Shown here: positions 49,401-61,330 of the stretch, piece by piece
How the letters are laid out: the number at the start of each line of letters is the position of its first letter
Numbering within the stretch: position 1 is the stretch's first letter
Assembly (NCBI GenBank): GCA_013397695.1
Contig: VYZI01000323.1
Location: 117,273 to 181,272, forward strand
Direction of reading: 5' to 3'
Length of the DNA: 64,000 bases
Origin: Centropus unirufus
Lineage: Eukaryota; Chordata; Aves; Cuculiformes; Centropidae
Position numbers and translations under genes: made by a program
Notes under the pieces: generated by a model
The model's database searches: none
Seen by the model: the letters and a program-made list of their open reading frames with translations, nothing else
Told to the model about the DNA's origin: nothing

Positions 49401-52400
49401 GTTACTTTTGTTTGCCTTAATATTTTTGTTTTTCCTTGCTGTTTGCAATTAGGGAGGCATCTACCATCATTCTTCCTTGATATGAACTTTCACATTTCAT
49501 GCAGCACAACCAGATTCTGTAATTAATACCACTTATTTGTTTCCCAAACTTCTTCTCTAATGTTAGAAACTTGACAACATTCCGGTAGGATAACCTCTAC
49601 AGCATTCTGCAGTTTTGCTGCTACGCAGGCACACAAGGTTAATGCAGAGAAATAGATACAAGAAGAAGAAAAGGCTAACATCTGTGTACTCTGGCAGAGG
49701 GCAATGCTTCCTGAGCTGACCACAGCTCCTACTGCTATTTTGCCTGGGTCATATTTGGACACCACTTGCTGTCTCACCCCCTAATGCTAAGTGGAATTTC
49801 CAAAAGTCTGTGATGCTGCAGTCTCTCTAGGTCCTCCAAAGGCAGAAAGAAACTACAACTGACTCCACACGCATCCCATTCCCTGAGTTTTTCTGGCAGC
49901 CTCAAGAGGTACAGTCATATTAGGAGACCCATTGTTAGCGCGTGTTCCTGTTCCACAAACGGATGCAAACCCTTACTTACTTAGACCCTGCATTTCCAAC
50001 CAGCTATTTCTGCCCACAGCAGGAGATAATGACCCCCATTTTGAAACACCATATAGGTCCAGATAAGAGATTGCAATGGAGAAACTGCATCTTCCTTACA
50101 ATAGTCCGGGTGAGAGATCTCAGTTTCAAAATTCTTTATCAACATGATTATTCTTTCTGTGTATTCATACGCCTTGGTTGGTCTCAATTTTTTTCCACAT
50201 CTGTGCATGAGAAAGGGAACTGGACACATACATCATCACAAGAATTTATTTTATCTAAGTTCCAGATTACGAATTCTGCCCTCTCTTATATCATGAACTC
50301 CCACTAACTTTATTAGTAAAGGTTCAAAGATAATGAGAAGTGATGGCTTTTGGTGATAGAATGCAGCCTGGTTTTAGGTTTGTAGGTCATGTGCATAGCG
50401 TTGGCAGTAAACATTTCTTACTTGTAAAAGGAAAAAATGTGATATGGCAGTCACCAAGTGATAACACACGCAGAATTCCTAAAGGCTATTTACTGCCATT
50501 TTTCAGTCTGGAAATTGACATTAAGCCATTTCCTCCCTTCATCAGCAATTAGAAAGGCTGAAACTGAGCCTAAGGTTCTCTTTTATTTTTTTTGTGTACT
50601 TTACATAAAAATGGATTGCATATTTAGTAAGGTAACTTATTTCATAAGTCAGAAATACTACTGAACAGAAAAAACATCAGAAGAAATTATAACAGGGAAA
50701 CTTGAGATGTACCACTGTACTGAGGTGAATACTAAAAGAATTGTAAAATGTTAGCTTAAAATGTACCTACACAAGCACTTTCAGTTTCTCACCTGAACCT
50801 ACTCATACTTTCATTTCAGGGGTAATCCAATTCTAAAGCCTAAAGCCTACAGCTACTATAATCACAATTTTCCTACCACATTACAGTTCTAAAACAGAAG
50901 CCCAACAACCATAAAATGGCACTATATTCTTGTCCTTTATTGCTGATTAATCATCAAAAAACATTTCTGACAAACAACAGATTTAGCAGACACAGCACTG
51001 TCTGTCCTTCTCATCAAAAAATATATGGTAACTAAAGAAACATCACTTGAGCTTCTGGGGAGACCTTGCGTGTCTAAAATCAGAGAGTAGCCTCAGGATG
51101 TAATTCAGCATGAGTTAATGAAGACTATTCCTGTCATTATTGTTATTATCTATTAGGGGACTGAGAGATTGAAGTTATTATTTGTTTGTCAATGTTTAAT
51201 TTTCCACCATCTGAAAAATGGCAGGAAGTAAACACATATATTACACAATTTACGTGACAGAAAACAATCATCTCAGGAAATCTTCATAAATACAATACAA
51301 TTAATGGAAGATAAGGATATGTTATAATATTTTTACTAGATTTAGTAATTTGTTAATTGCTTTTTTGCTTTCAGAGAGAGAAAAATAAATTTCATAACCC
51401 AAATAGAGTTTTGTATGCCTCTTGTTTTTTTCTTCTCTTTCAAGTATCCCTACATTTCCATTGCAGGCATTCATGTTACTGGAGTATCTGCAGTGATCTT
51501 TTGTTCAAGACTCTTCAAACTCTTTTTCTGAACATCGCTAATAAAGCTTGATGTACTCTGGTATCATTCAGCAGGTGGCTAAAGAGCGAAGAGTGGCAAA
51601 TAAGGATGGAGCTGTTAAAAACATTTGTGCAACCTGTCTGGATATACCTTCCTAACCTCTCAGCTTCAGCCTTTGTATCTTTGCTACAATGTCAGCTCTC
51701 TGGTTCCCTTTAAAAAAATTTATGTTTATCCTAGATCCTGTACAATCACATCTTTTAGATTATTGTCTAGACTGTCTCGACTAAACTTTTTTGGGGGACA
51801 GAGGAATAATTTTTTTTTCCTGATGCTGTGCTCAATTAGAATTCTTCCTTTGCCCTATAGTAATACAACTTGCAGGTAAAGCTGCCATTTATAGTTTTGT
51901 GAAAGGAGTTTACATACGGAAAAATAAAAGTACTGCCATGTCTTGCTCAAAGGGACTTCACTCCCAAAAGGCAAGTGCCATTAAAGTTAAGGACAGCAGC
52001 TGCCTTTCTGGCCAGACAGAAGAACCAGGTTTGATAGCCATGGGCTTTGATGCAATTGGTAAAATTCTAATTCTACCGATGCCAATAATAAATCTCCAAG
52101 TAGAGTTTAGATTGCATCCTTTAAGCAGCAGAGGTATATCATATAAACAGTTAACTCCTGTACGGCTTATCAATAGGATTATTACAGTTGACTTGCTGCA
52201 GACCAGCACGTTAGTTCTTTCAGCTCTTTGGTTCCACACATCTCATGCCCTACAGGCACAAATTCACACTTTTATCTGTTTGTGACAGTAAAATATAGCC
52301 CTGTATCTCATATAAGAGTCTACTAATCTTCAAATAAATGTTTTTAAAATGCTCATGCAAGAAAGCATTACAGCAATATATTCTGGCTTAAGCTTGCAGA

Positions 52401-53630
52401 GCAGAAAATCACTTAATTTTGATTCATTCTTAGTGGCTGCGAATTTCTAACCCAACACCTTCACTGTAAGTCGATCAGGAAGTTTGGGAGAGGCACAATC
52501 TTTCAAAATGTAAATAGATCAATGAGTCAATTCAAACTTGTTGCATTCCAATAACTTCCCAGTAAGAAACTAAAAGTATAACCATTAATCTCCTAAGGTG
52601 TTGAACATCCCCAAAACCTTAAATTTCTTCTATGAAAAGTCACACAAGACGCTATCTAGAAACTACAGCAAACATAATGGAAGGCTGTGGCAGAAGGAAT
52701 AATTTTTGCTTTAAAGGTTAGTTGTAAACAAGGGTCTCCAAAATGCTTAAAATGTCAAGTAGGGTTAACACTCAAGAGGACATTGCTCAGCATTCTAAGC
52801 ACCACTTAAGGCTGACTTAGATATTTAGTACCACACATCAGCAAGTCATAGATTCAGCATCAGATTTTTAAAGCAGAGTTTTGAATAGGTCTCATATCCC
52901 TTAGACGAGTAAATTGTCTTAGGTTATTCCTACCTAATGTCACCCCAGAAGCAGACAGGCTGAAGGCTGAGCACCCAGAAGCAATACTGCCTCAGCTAGG
53001 GAATATTTGGTGAAGTTCTCCCTCAAATTAAATTATGGTGACCCACGGTGAAGGTATAGCCTAAGGGAAACCTGCAATAAAAAAAAAAACTCAGGATTTG
53101 GAACGCTGCCTTTTTTCTCCCTTTTTACATATTAACAGTTTAAAGATCAAAGGCCACTCTCTGTCCCATGTTCTCTGTGCAGAATTCCCACTGTTGTTAG
53201 TGGGAGTTTCACAAACATATCCAGGGCAGGATGTGACCTTGTTATGCAACCAGCCTTCTGGGGTAACATTAAAATCCCAAAATCGGCCATCAATTAGATT
53301 TGCATCAAGTAGTTTTCATAACATGGCTAATAAGAAATTCAACATTGGGCTGACATTCACACAGGGCGAACACCATCTTTTGGAGGCAAATTTTTGAATG
53401 AATTGAAATTATGAATCCAAACAGATATGTACTTATTTTGCCATACAAACCACTAATGCTCTGGTGACTATGAAATCCATAGATTGATTCTATAAAGCCA
53501 GAATAAACAAGAGGGAAAAGGGATTTTGTGTAGATTTTTAAAAACATCATCAACAACATTACGAAATCTCATGTGAAAAAACAACACAATTAATCAATGT
53601 TCAACACCCTAGAACCAACCACTGTTTGTC
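46401..53630. other. Non-coding stretch, no gene recognised
   Basis: AT-rich throughout. The longest plus-strand frames are 49942-50307 (121 codons) and 51899-52285 (128 codons, starting at GTG). Both are crossed by comparable frames on the other strand and lack family motifs, so they are treated as chance. An A11 run lies at 53081-53091. No interspersed repeat was recognised. Confidence 0.65.
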
Positions 53631-53699
53631 TTTTTTTTGCCAGAAGACTGTAAACTAACAGTTCTGACTGCACAGAAAAAAAAGTAAAAAAAAAAAAAA
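53631..53699. repeat. Opposed homopolymers: T8, then A8 and A14
   Basis: T8 at 53631-53638 faces A8 at 53676-53683 and A14 at 53686-53699, so the strand can fold with a loop of about 37 nt. The long A tract may be a retroposition tail, but the intervening bases match no gene or repeat that I know. Confidence 0.7.
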
Positions 53700-54420
53700 G
53701 AATGAAGGGAAAAATCAACATATCCCCTTCCTCTTTTTAGGCAAAACTCCTAATGAACAAACAAATCCAATGCTAAGTAACACCACAAGGTTGGAACCCA
53801 ATTTACAAGCACATTGTAGTTTGCAATTCCTACAACACATTTATCCTGAACAAGCAGACTGTATTCTATTAACATCTATCACTAGTTTTACCAGCTTTTA
53901 TCTCTATAGTACTAGTATTTCAGCAAATCATATGTAATGAAAATCTCAAATAACATTCAGAAGGGGAAGAGATAACATTTCTTCCAAGGCAAAGTTAATA
54001 TATTACTAGAATTAATCTAATTTTAAAGATCAGAAAACCAAACATTCATAAATGTACATTTTTAAGGATAAGACCCTTAGGATAAAGGGAAACATTATAC
54101 CTACTATTTACCCTGAGAGAACTTGCTTTTTATAGTAATTGTTCTGCATAAATAGTCATAATTTGCAGCAGATACCAGTACAGTTTGAGAGTTTTAATAT
54201 AGCCAATGCCGATGCCTGCTGCTCTTGCCAATTATATTTCCTGCGCTCTCTCTTGTGATAGCTTAAACCATGTATTGGAGAGGATCATAGTGGAAAGGAT
54301 ATACAATATGATAACTTTATCACAGAAGATAAGAAAATGTGTTGTTCCAAGTGGTACTAGCAGAAAAGGATGGGAATAGGGCTCTCATTCTTGTGCTATC
54401 TCAACCAATCCATACCTGTT
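53700..54420. other. Non-coding stretch, nothing recognised
   Basis: AT-rich sequence without an open frame of interest or recognisable repeat. It leads into the LTR-like cluster that follows. Confidence 0.65.
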
Positions 54421-54600
54421 GGATGATGAGTTCACAGCTGGGAGCAGGAAGAGGTCCCAAAGGGTGGGAACCACCCAGCAATATAAGAACCACCAAAGAG
54501 AAGAGCATGGGCAGATGGGAAGCACTGGGTTAGAGCGCTGAAGTGTTTCATAGCCCCAGAAACAGAAATAAAAACCTGCTGCTGTAAGCAGGCTCCATGC
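54421..54600 (+). other. LTR-like signal cluster, identity uncertain
   Basis: A TATA-like atataag at 54481-54487 is followed by AATAAA at 54567-54572. Immediately after comes a perfect hairpin (cctgct at 54575-54580, agcagg at 54587-54592). TATA, polyadenylation signal and hairpin within about 110 bp recall the U3-R part of a solitary LTR. I cannot find matching TG...CA ends, a target duplication or internal viral sequence. Chance arrangement is a real alternative. Confidence 0.2.
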
Positions 54601-57600
54601 TATGTTGTTGACTGAAATAATCTCTCGGAAGAGGTAATTCTCTTCAATTATGTAAATGCTTTTCACCTGCTGGCAAACAGCTTCCTGGGAATCCTCAGTC
54701 ATGGTTTAACTCCTATCTGAGTCAGAATCTGCAGGGAGAATAACTAATAATTTAAAGTATCACTGAATGAAGGCAACAGGGTGGTCGTGGAATGGCTATT
54801 TCCTGAGAAGGAATGCTTAAGCCCAGGTTAGAATCTGTGAACACACCAGTGATTCTCAGCTTTCCAGACACTCAGATAATAAAGTGCTTTGTTTTTTTTA
54901 CAAGTTGCACAGCTTCAGGCATTCAGAATGTGTCAAGGGTCAAAGTGCATGGAGGATGATATTTTGGGTCAATGGCACAACTACAACATAGTCTGAATCA
55001 ATCTGTGAAACCTGTTCTTTGTCTGTAATCACTGTCGACCCTCCGCTTCTTGGTTATATATGACAAAGATGTCAGCAATACCTAAGAAATGGCGGAGGAA
55101 CACCAGTGAGCCTACACAGTTCTATATACTTCAATCTGTGAAAATTATATTTGAGACATCTGACTTCAGATGCATTCCACAGGAATAATCATACTGAGAG
55201 AAGAAAAAGCTTCTCTGAAGGAATTCCACTGATCAGAGTATAAGCTATTATCTGACTCAAGTTTTACAGAAATATTCTCAATTTCCAGCCAACCCTTTAC
55301 TATCCATTTTAGTATTCTCACTTTTTCGGAAGCAATAATAGAGCCAGAGCAAGAAGAAAATTATAGAGTAGATGTTAAAATGGCAAGTCATAGAGTCCCA
55401 AATTGCACAGATCATCTTTTCAGCTTAACTTTATGCTCATGTTTATTTAAATTAAGGTCAAAATAAATCTGGAATTTGTTGAACTAGCACCAATTTTGCT
55501 GCATCAATCACAATATAAAATAGAAATAAAGGATTTATTCAGCTGGTAAGCTATGAATTTCATTATGTTTGCCACAGGAATATAGATTAATATACCTGGC
55601 AATATATTCAGTACAAGTCTGCCAATGCTGTGGGATTCAGCGCACGATATAAGGAAAGTGACAGCCGTGCACATATCCTATGGCATGTGACAAAGCACAG
55701 GTAGGTCTGACGCTGCTGCAGCCCTTGGCAGTTCCAAGAGATGCCCCAGCTCCAGAAACACCTTCACAAGCAACACAAGGAAAGTTCTTTACCCGAGAGT
55801 GCAAAATATTCTTGGAGAATACTGAAAGCTACAATCAGATGCGTGGAATGAATTATAAGTGTTGCCCAAGATCTCATCTAAGACCAGAACTTGGCCTCCC
55901 TAGGTCATGGATTTCCACATTCTTAGGATGTCAAGGCACAGGAAGGCCGTGACAGCAAAAGCTATGTAACCACTACATACCCTGCTGTGTGAGAATATTT
56001 TGGAGATACGACGGGAACAGCCTGGGCTTATAAAATAAGGGATTTGCACTGAGATACTGCATGACACATCTAGGAAGGATAAAATTAACTCACTAATATC
56101 AAACCACATAAATCACTGAAATGACCAGCCATCCCAATCCACCTTCAGAAGATAAAGCAGTTTACAAAACACAGAACTAATCCTCTATGGCCAGGATGTT
56201 AAATGAGAGAAGAATACCTAAATAAAAATACATATCTCAGGTCAAACAACTAATATATGCTCTGATATTTTTGCTTTTCCAAGTGGCTCTAGATTTATTG
56301 AAGCAGATTCTCATCTGAAGTAAATCAACACCCTTCATTAAATCAATTAGCATTGTTTTCTTGACTCTCATTAGATGGTGATTGGGTTGTTGGAATGCCT
56401 GTGCTCAGAAAGTGCTGGGGAACTCTCAGGAGGACATACATCGTCACTAGGAGACTTTCTGCTCCCAGCAGCCTCCCCAGGAACAGACAAGTGCCATCGC
56501 CCCATAAAAGTTGGTTATGTTTAATGCTTGTGGGAGGAAGAGGGATTCTACGAGTTACAATGTAGTTCTCCTTTGTGGTGGGGAGGAGGCAAAATTAAGT
56601 ATTAATCAGTCAAATTAATTTTTCGGTTTTTATGATTTTATGCCAGCAGACAAAATTAGCTAACCAAGTACCAAGATTAAATAAAGACTTTTAAATCTGG
56701 TTTATTGGGCATAACCATTGCCAGTAGTTTTATTTTGATTGTAAAAGCTGAATAAAACTTTAAAGCTTTACAAAACATTAAAATTATCTATGTGGATATA
56801 TTCCCCAGATGCTGAAACATAGAACTTGATTCATAGTGCTCTGGAATACTTCAGAGCAAGGATTTACCCAAAGAAATGTTTCTGATATGTGTTTTTCTGT
56901 ATCCTCTGATTTTGGATTCAGTCGGCACAGTTGTTAACACCTTCAGACTTTAAAGCAAAGAAAGAAACCAAAACCAAGACCAGTCTTGGGGGCCAAAAGC
57001 AAGAGGGCCTCTTCAGCAGAGGTAGGTAATGTCAAGCAGAAGGAGCAAAAGTGTATTTATTTGTGTTAATGCTTAATAACAACAACAAAAGAATAGGCCA
57101 AAGTTGGAAAACTACAAATTGTGACTCAAAATGGACCTGTGATTTCTGAGTCTTGTGTGATGTGACAAATGGCTGGTTAGGCACCATCGCTGTTTCAAAA
57201 TATTTATAGCCAGTTTATAGAAAGGTTTTTAACAGAATTCTGTTCTTTCCTAAAACCTACACTCTCCATTGCCTGGCCTATTTTTTTTGCTTTATACCTC
57301 CAGCCAAGCTCTTTTGGCTTTCCAAGTATCTGACCATGCAGGTTTATTTGAGGTTTACAGAAATAATGAAAAGATAAGTGACTTCAAGCCTGGCCATCCA
57401 TCCCTTAACTTTCTAACAGGCTGAATCCTGAGGGAAACTTGATTCTGGGTACAATGTATTCTATTCTGGTTCACCGACCATGAAATTCCCATCCTGTCAG
57501 GACCAAGATATGTATTTCTCTGCTTTGCAGCACATCTGCTGAAACAGGCCTGCCACTGCAATCTTAAACTTTTCTCCTTAGAATCATCACACTTTTCTCT

Positions 57601-58629
57601 CCTCTCATGAACTACATTTGGAGATGAAGCTCCATTTAAGCACTTCCATGTTTGCTTTACTTATCTTCAGAAGATGCCCTGAATTAACTCCTTTGATGCC
57701 ACTGTAATAGCAAGATATGTTCTGTTGATCAAGGACAGAGTGAGAAGCACGGGTCAGTCACTTTGATGTCAGTCCCTCGGTAACTGCCTTTTTCAGGAGG
57801 CAGCAAAACCTTTTTCTTCCAAGAAAAACATAACATCGACTTTTTTTCTTTTCTTTTTAAGTGCAATAGCCAGAGCAGAAGAAACAGCTTTCCCAGCGCA
57901 GACAGCAAGCCATCTTCTCCATCTCCTGTGAGTGACAGGGGGGACACAAGCTCAAGGGGCAAGTCAAAAGGAGCTCTTCCCATGAAAGTTTTCAAAAGCC
58001 AATTCTGAAAGAAATTTCTATGACAAAGGCAAAAAAAGTAATAGAATGGCTGTCAGCTGGCTTGGTTTCTCTTTCTTCTGAACAACAGAATAATGGTGAT
58101 GCACTCCTTAACTCGAACCTTCCCCACGTTCTTTCTTTTTTAAAGAAGATACCATTGGTTCAAGTGGCACAGGCCACACTTCCCTTCTGCTTGAATTTAA
58201 AACAGCTCTCAGGGGAAAGAAGCCCCTGCTCCCATGAAAGACATTCTGCTCTTGCTCTCAATGAAGAGGCCCCTTAGGTTTACACAGCAACTCTCTTGTC
58301 TTCAGCTGAATTAACATGGCTTGCATGCAACAGCTTGAGCAGTTATTGCCTTTCCCCACAATTTCTTGTGCACTTATAGCATAAAAAGAGAAATCAGAGG
58401 AATCTTAGCTTTTTTGTCCTGGCTTGTCCCCATGGAGATGCTAATGCCAGGGGCTGGGGCTGCACCAGTGCCCCCAGTTGCTCTGGCTTGAGTGGTGGAA
58501 TAGGCCTGGGCTGCCGGCGCCTGCTCGCACAGACCTGTGTGGGGCCATCCTTCTCACACCATGCTGCTCTTGGTAAACTGGAACGATACCTTTGCAGGCT
58601 ACATTTATAGATACCATATAGACTATCCC
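54601..58629. other. Non-coding stretch with a possibly conserved block
   Basis: No gene recognised. About 56580-56790 carries many ATTA-type words (attaagtattaatcagtcaa, attaatttttcgg, aaaattagctaacc) without simple repeats, a texture compatible with a conserved non-coding element. The open frames at 55680-55952, 57729-57995 (minus) and 58020-58277 have no recognised motif. A T-rich tract lies at about 57839-57858. Confidence 0.55.
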
Positions 58630-58654
58630 TTTCTTTCTTTTTTTTTTTTTTTTT
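58630..58654. repeat. TTTC-type start and T17 homopolymer
   Basis: Two TTTC-like units run into seventeen T (58638-58654). On the minus strand this is a poly(A), and a retrocopy tail would place its body at higher coordinates. The sequence there (58655-58800) is not recognisable. A small GC-rich patch with CpG (ctgccggcgcctgctcgc) lies on the other side at about 58514-58531. Confidence 0.85.
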
Positions 58655-61280
58655 GTACTATCTACAACTTGCAATGTTCCTTGATATGATGAAAGTATAC
58701 GATAAGAGCCAAGCATAGGAAGTATACATTTTTTACAGAATGTTCCTGTGGGTAAGGATTTCAGTTCACCGAACACCAAGGAAAGAATTTTTTAAAAGCA
58801 AATTTTCATCCACAATCTGTCTGATTTATAATAATTATAAATAAATGTTTATTGTATTGTGCTTTATTTCTCCTGTTACAGTTGTCATTTGACAGTACCC
58901 TTTAAGAGCTATAAAGCAGAATAGGGACATTCTTCCAGCTAATCAGTCTAATCTAGCTGGTATAACCTTTTGGGTCTAATCCTTAAGAAAATATAGTTCT
59001 GTTTAAAAAAATTCTGCTGAAGTTTTTAAAGAAGGCAGTTTGCCTTTCTTCTAATATAACATTTTTCATTAATCATGCACTAATCTTTCTATATAAAGCA
59101 ATTAATGCATTTAGGACACAAAACTGCTTAGCGTAGCACTATTTCTGTCTAACCCAGCAAAACCTTCTGCCACCTGCTGCTCTGCCTGCCTTTGCTCAGG
59201 TGAACCCACTACAGGCTACCCCACCAAACCCTTCCATGCTCCTGCACGCTGGCACGTATTTCCTGCTTTGGAGCTTGTGGGACGCTCTTCCTACCTAATT
59301 TTCTGGCAGGCTGTAAGCAGACTGAGGTATACTTTGAAAGGCAGTGTGAGCCTGCGGCATTTATGCAACCCCAAATTAGAGGGTAAATGGAATAAAGGGC
59401 GGATAGAAAACATGTAATTTAAGAACTATTGGGGAATGATAAAGTTTTATTACAGAGCAATATAAAGATGCTTTTTCTTGTCATCAGGCTGTAGCAGGGT
59501 GTATGTAACCCTTATGGACTGCAAACATTGAGTGATGGTTTGCTAATTTCATAGCTATTTCCTTTCATCCCTAAACACACTGGAAGAAAATAACTGAGGT
59601 TAATTTTGTTTCAGCTTATATTTTTTTCCTGTTCTTTGGATTTTACCTGAAGAAATGGGAGAGAAGAACAGGTTACACTTGTCCTTTGCCATTTGCTTCG
59701 AAAAAACCACTTTTCTTCTTTGCAGTGTGCATTGGTGTTAGGAAGCCCAGCTATCATGCGATCTTGAAATTGTAGCAGTCATTTTCATCACTCACCCCTC
59801 TCTCATTTTTCCATCTCCCTGGGGTACGATGCCATCACATATACAAGAAGGCAAGTTACAGCAAACTCTACTATAGTAGTTCCATCTCCCAAACAGAACA
59901 TATTAAAAATACAGAGCTGCTTCAAGATGTTCTTTAAATTCCTGCATTCTTAAAAACTGGAAATTTTAAGGAGGAACTGTAGCCCTGCAACTGTATCACA
60001 CAATGAGCATTGTATTGTTTAGAACAAATGCCTTTTGTGGAGGTTTATATTATTGTGGTAATAAAAATAAAAATCACAATACTATTTTCTCTTGAATAAC
60101 AAAATAAGGGTCCAGTTAGTTTCCCTAAATATATTTATTTTTATATATATTTTTTTAATCACAATTTGAGAGATTTTCATTTCATATTTCATATTGACAC
60201 GCAGTTTAAGTGTGTCAATAATATTTCAGTACATGTTTCTTTCTCCTTTATTTATTTTTCATTGTTTTGGTGTTTTTTTACGTTATAACCAGTAGCTAAA
60301 ATGTAAGAAAATCTGGTATTCATTCTGCACCTTTCATTTTCTGAATGGATACAGCTGAACAATAGTTCAGTCTGGAAATCTATTATGTTTGTATGACAAA
60401 AGTAGGCCTGTAATGTGCAATATCTATGCAGAAAGATGGCAGCTCCCACAAAAAATATACTCCAGGTTTCAGAAGCACGTTTGGAGGGACTAAGTTACAA
60501 AAGCTTCTACTGATCAGATATTGCTGATTTTTTCCCCCCTGAAGAAAACATTTATGTGTACTTTCTCTTCTATGAATGATGTAGCCAGAGAATGGCAGTG
60601 GCAGATTACCCTTTGCTGTGGTTTTGCTTATTTCTGCAGTCTAACATGCTTCATATTCTTAAATGAACTGATCTGGGCTCTACAGTTTAGTGTGGAATGA
60701 GGTCATCTCCATTGCTGCTTACAACCACACACAGATGATCCTATATTGCAGCGTCTTACCAGACTACCAACATCAGTTTTGCTGACATCAATTAAGAAAG
60801 GAGGGAGTTATTTATCTTTTAAAGATTCTTTTTCTAAATAAACAGACTGGGGTCTGATCCAGTGCTTGGCTTCAGCTTCAGGATCTACCTCTTCCCTCAC
60901 AGATGTTTCTTCACAGTTGAATTTCTGCTAAATGGTCTGAACACGACAACTGCCATCCTGTCTTCTGGCTTCTTTTTCACATCAAAACTGGAAAGCACCC
61001 CTTCCAAGGGGCTTCTAGATACTGCCTTAATATTTACAAATAGGTCTGAATATACTCATGTTTAAAAAAGAAAAAAAAAACCACAAAATTAGTATACGTA
61101 TTTAATTTTTGAAAGGAACTTTTGGGAGATCTCTGATTTTTAAGTAAGAAAAAATATACTGCATATTTTTAAAACTAGGACTTTCAACCAATTTTATAAA
61201 GAAGTCTTAAATGATGAGTGAACTATTCTCCAAAGATCTTTCACAGAAAAGTGCATATCTTAAGATGTAAAAAAGTGTTT
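58655..61280. other. Non-coding stretch, nothing recognised
   Basis: AT-rich sequence with an A/T-only stretch near 60127-60156. A perfect inverted repeat lies at 60192-60220: arms tattgacac and gtgtcaata, 11-nt spacer. No gene or interspersed repeat was recognised. Confidence 0.65.
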
Positions 61281-61330
61281 CAACTTTTGACACCAAAGTT
61301 GTTGTTGACACAAAAAGTTGTTGTTGACAC
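61281..61330. repeat. 19-bp period direct repeat with overlapping hairpin
   Basis: The 17-mer aaagttgttgttgacac is present at 61295-61311 and 61314-61330, a period of 19 bp. The first copy also pairs with caacttt at 61281-61287 through aaagttg at 61295-61301, giving a 7-bp stem with a 7-nt loop. It is probably a slippage duplication. Confidence 0.85.

Noticed and set aside
49942..50307. 121-codon plus-strand open frame
   Set aside because: Overlapped by an 82-codon frame on the other strand; composition fits chance AT-rich translation.
51899..52285. 128-codon plus-strand open frame
   Set aside because: Begins at GTG, is mirrored by a 93-codon frame on the other strand and has no recognisable motif.
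58441..58779. 112-codon minus-strand open frame
   Set aside because: Runs through a poly(A) tract encoding a lysine string; no motif on either side.
58655..58800. Processed retrocopy ending in the T17 tract (minus strand)
   Set aside because: A poly(A) on the minus strand invites the idea, but the adjacent sequence matches no gene I recognise.
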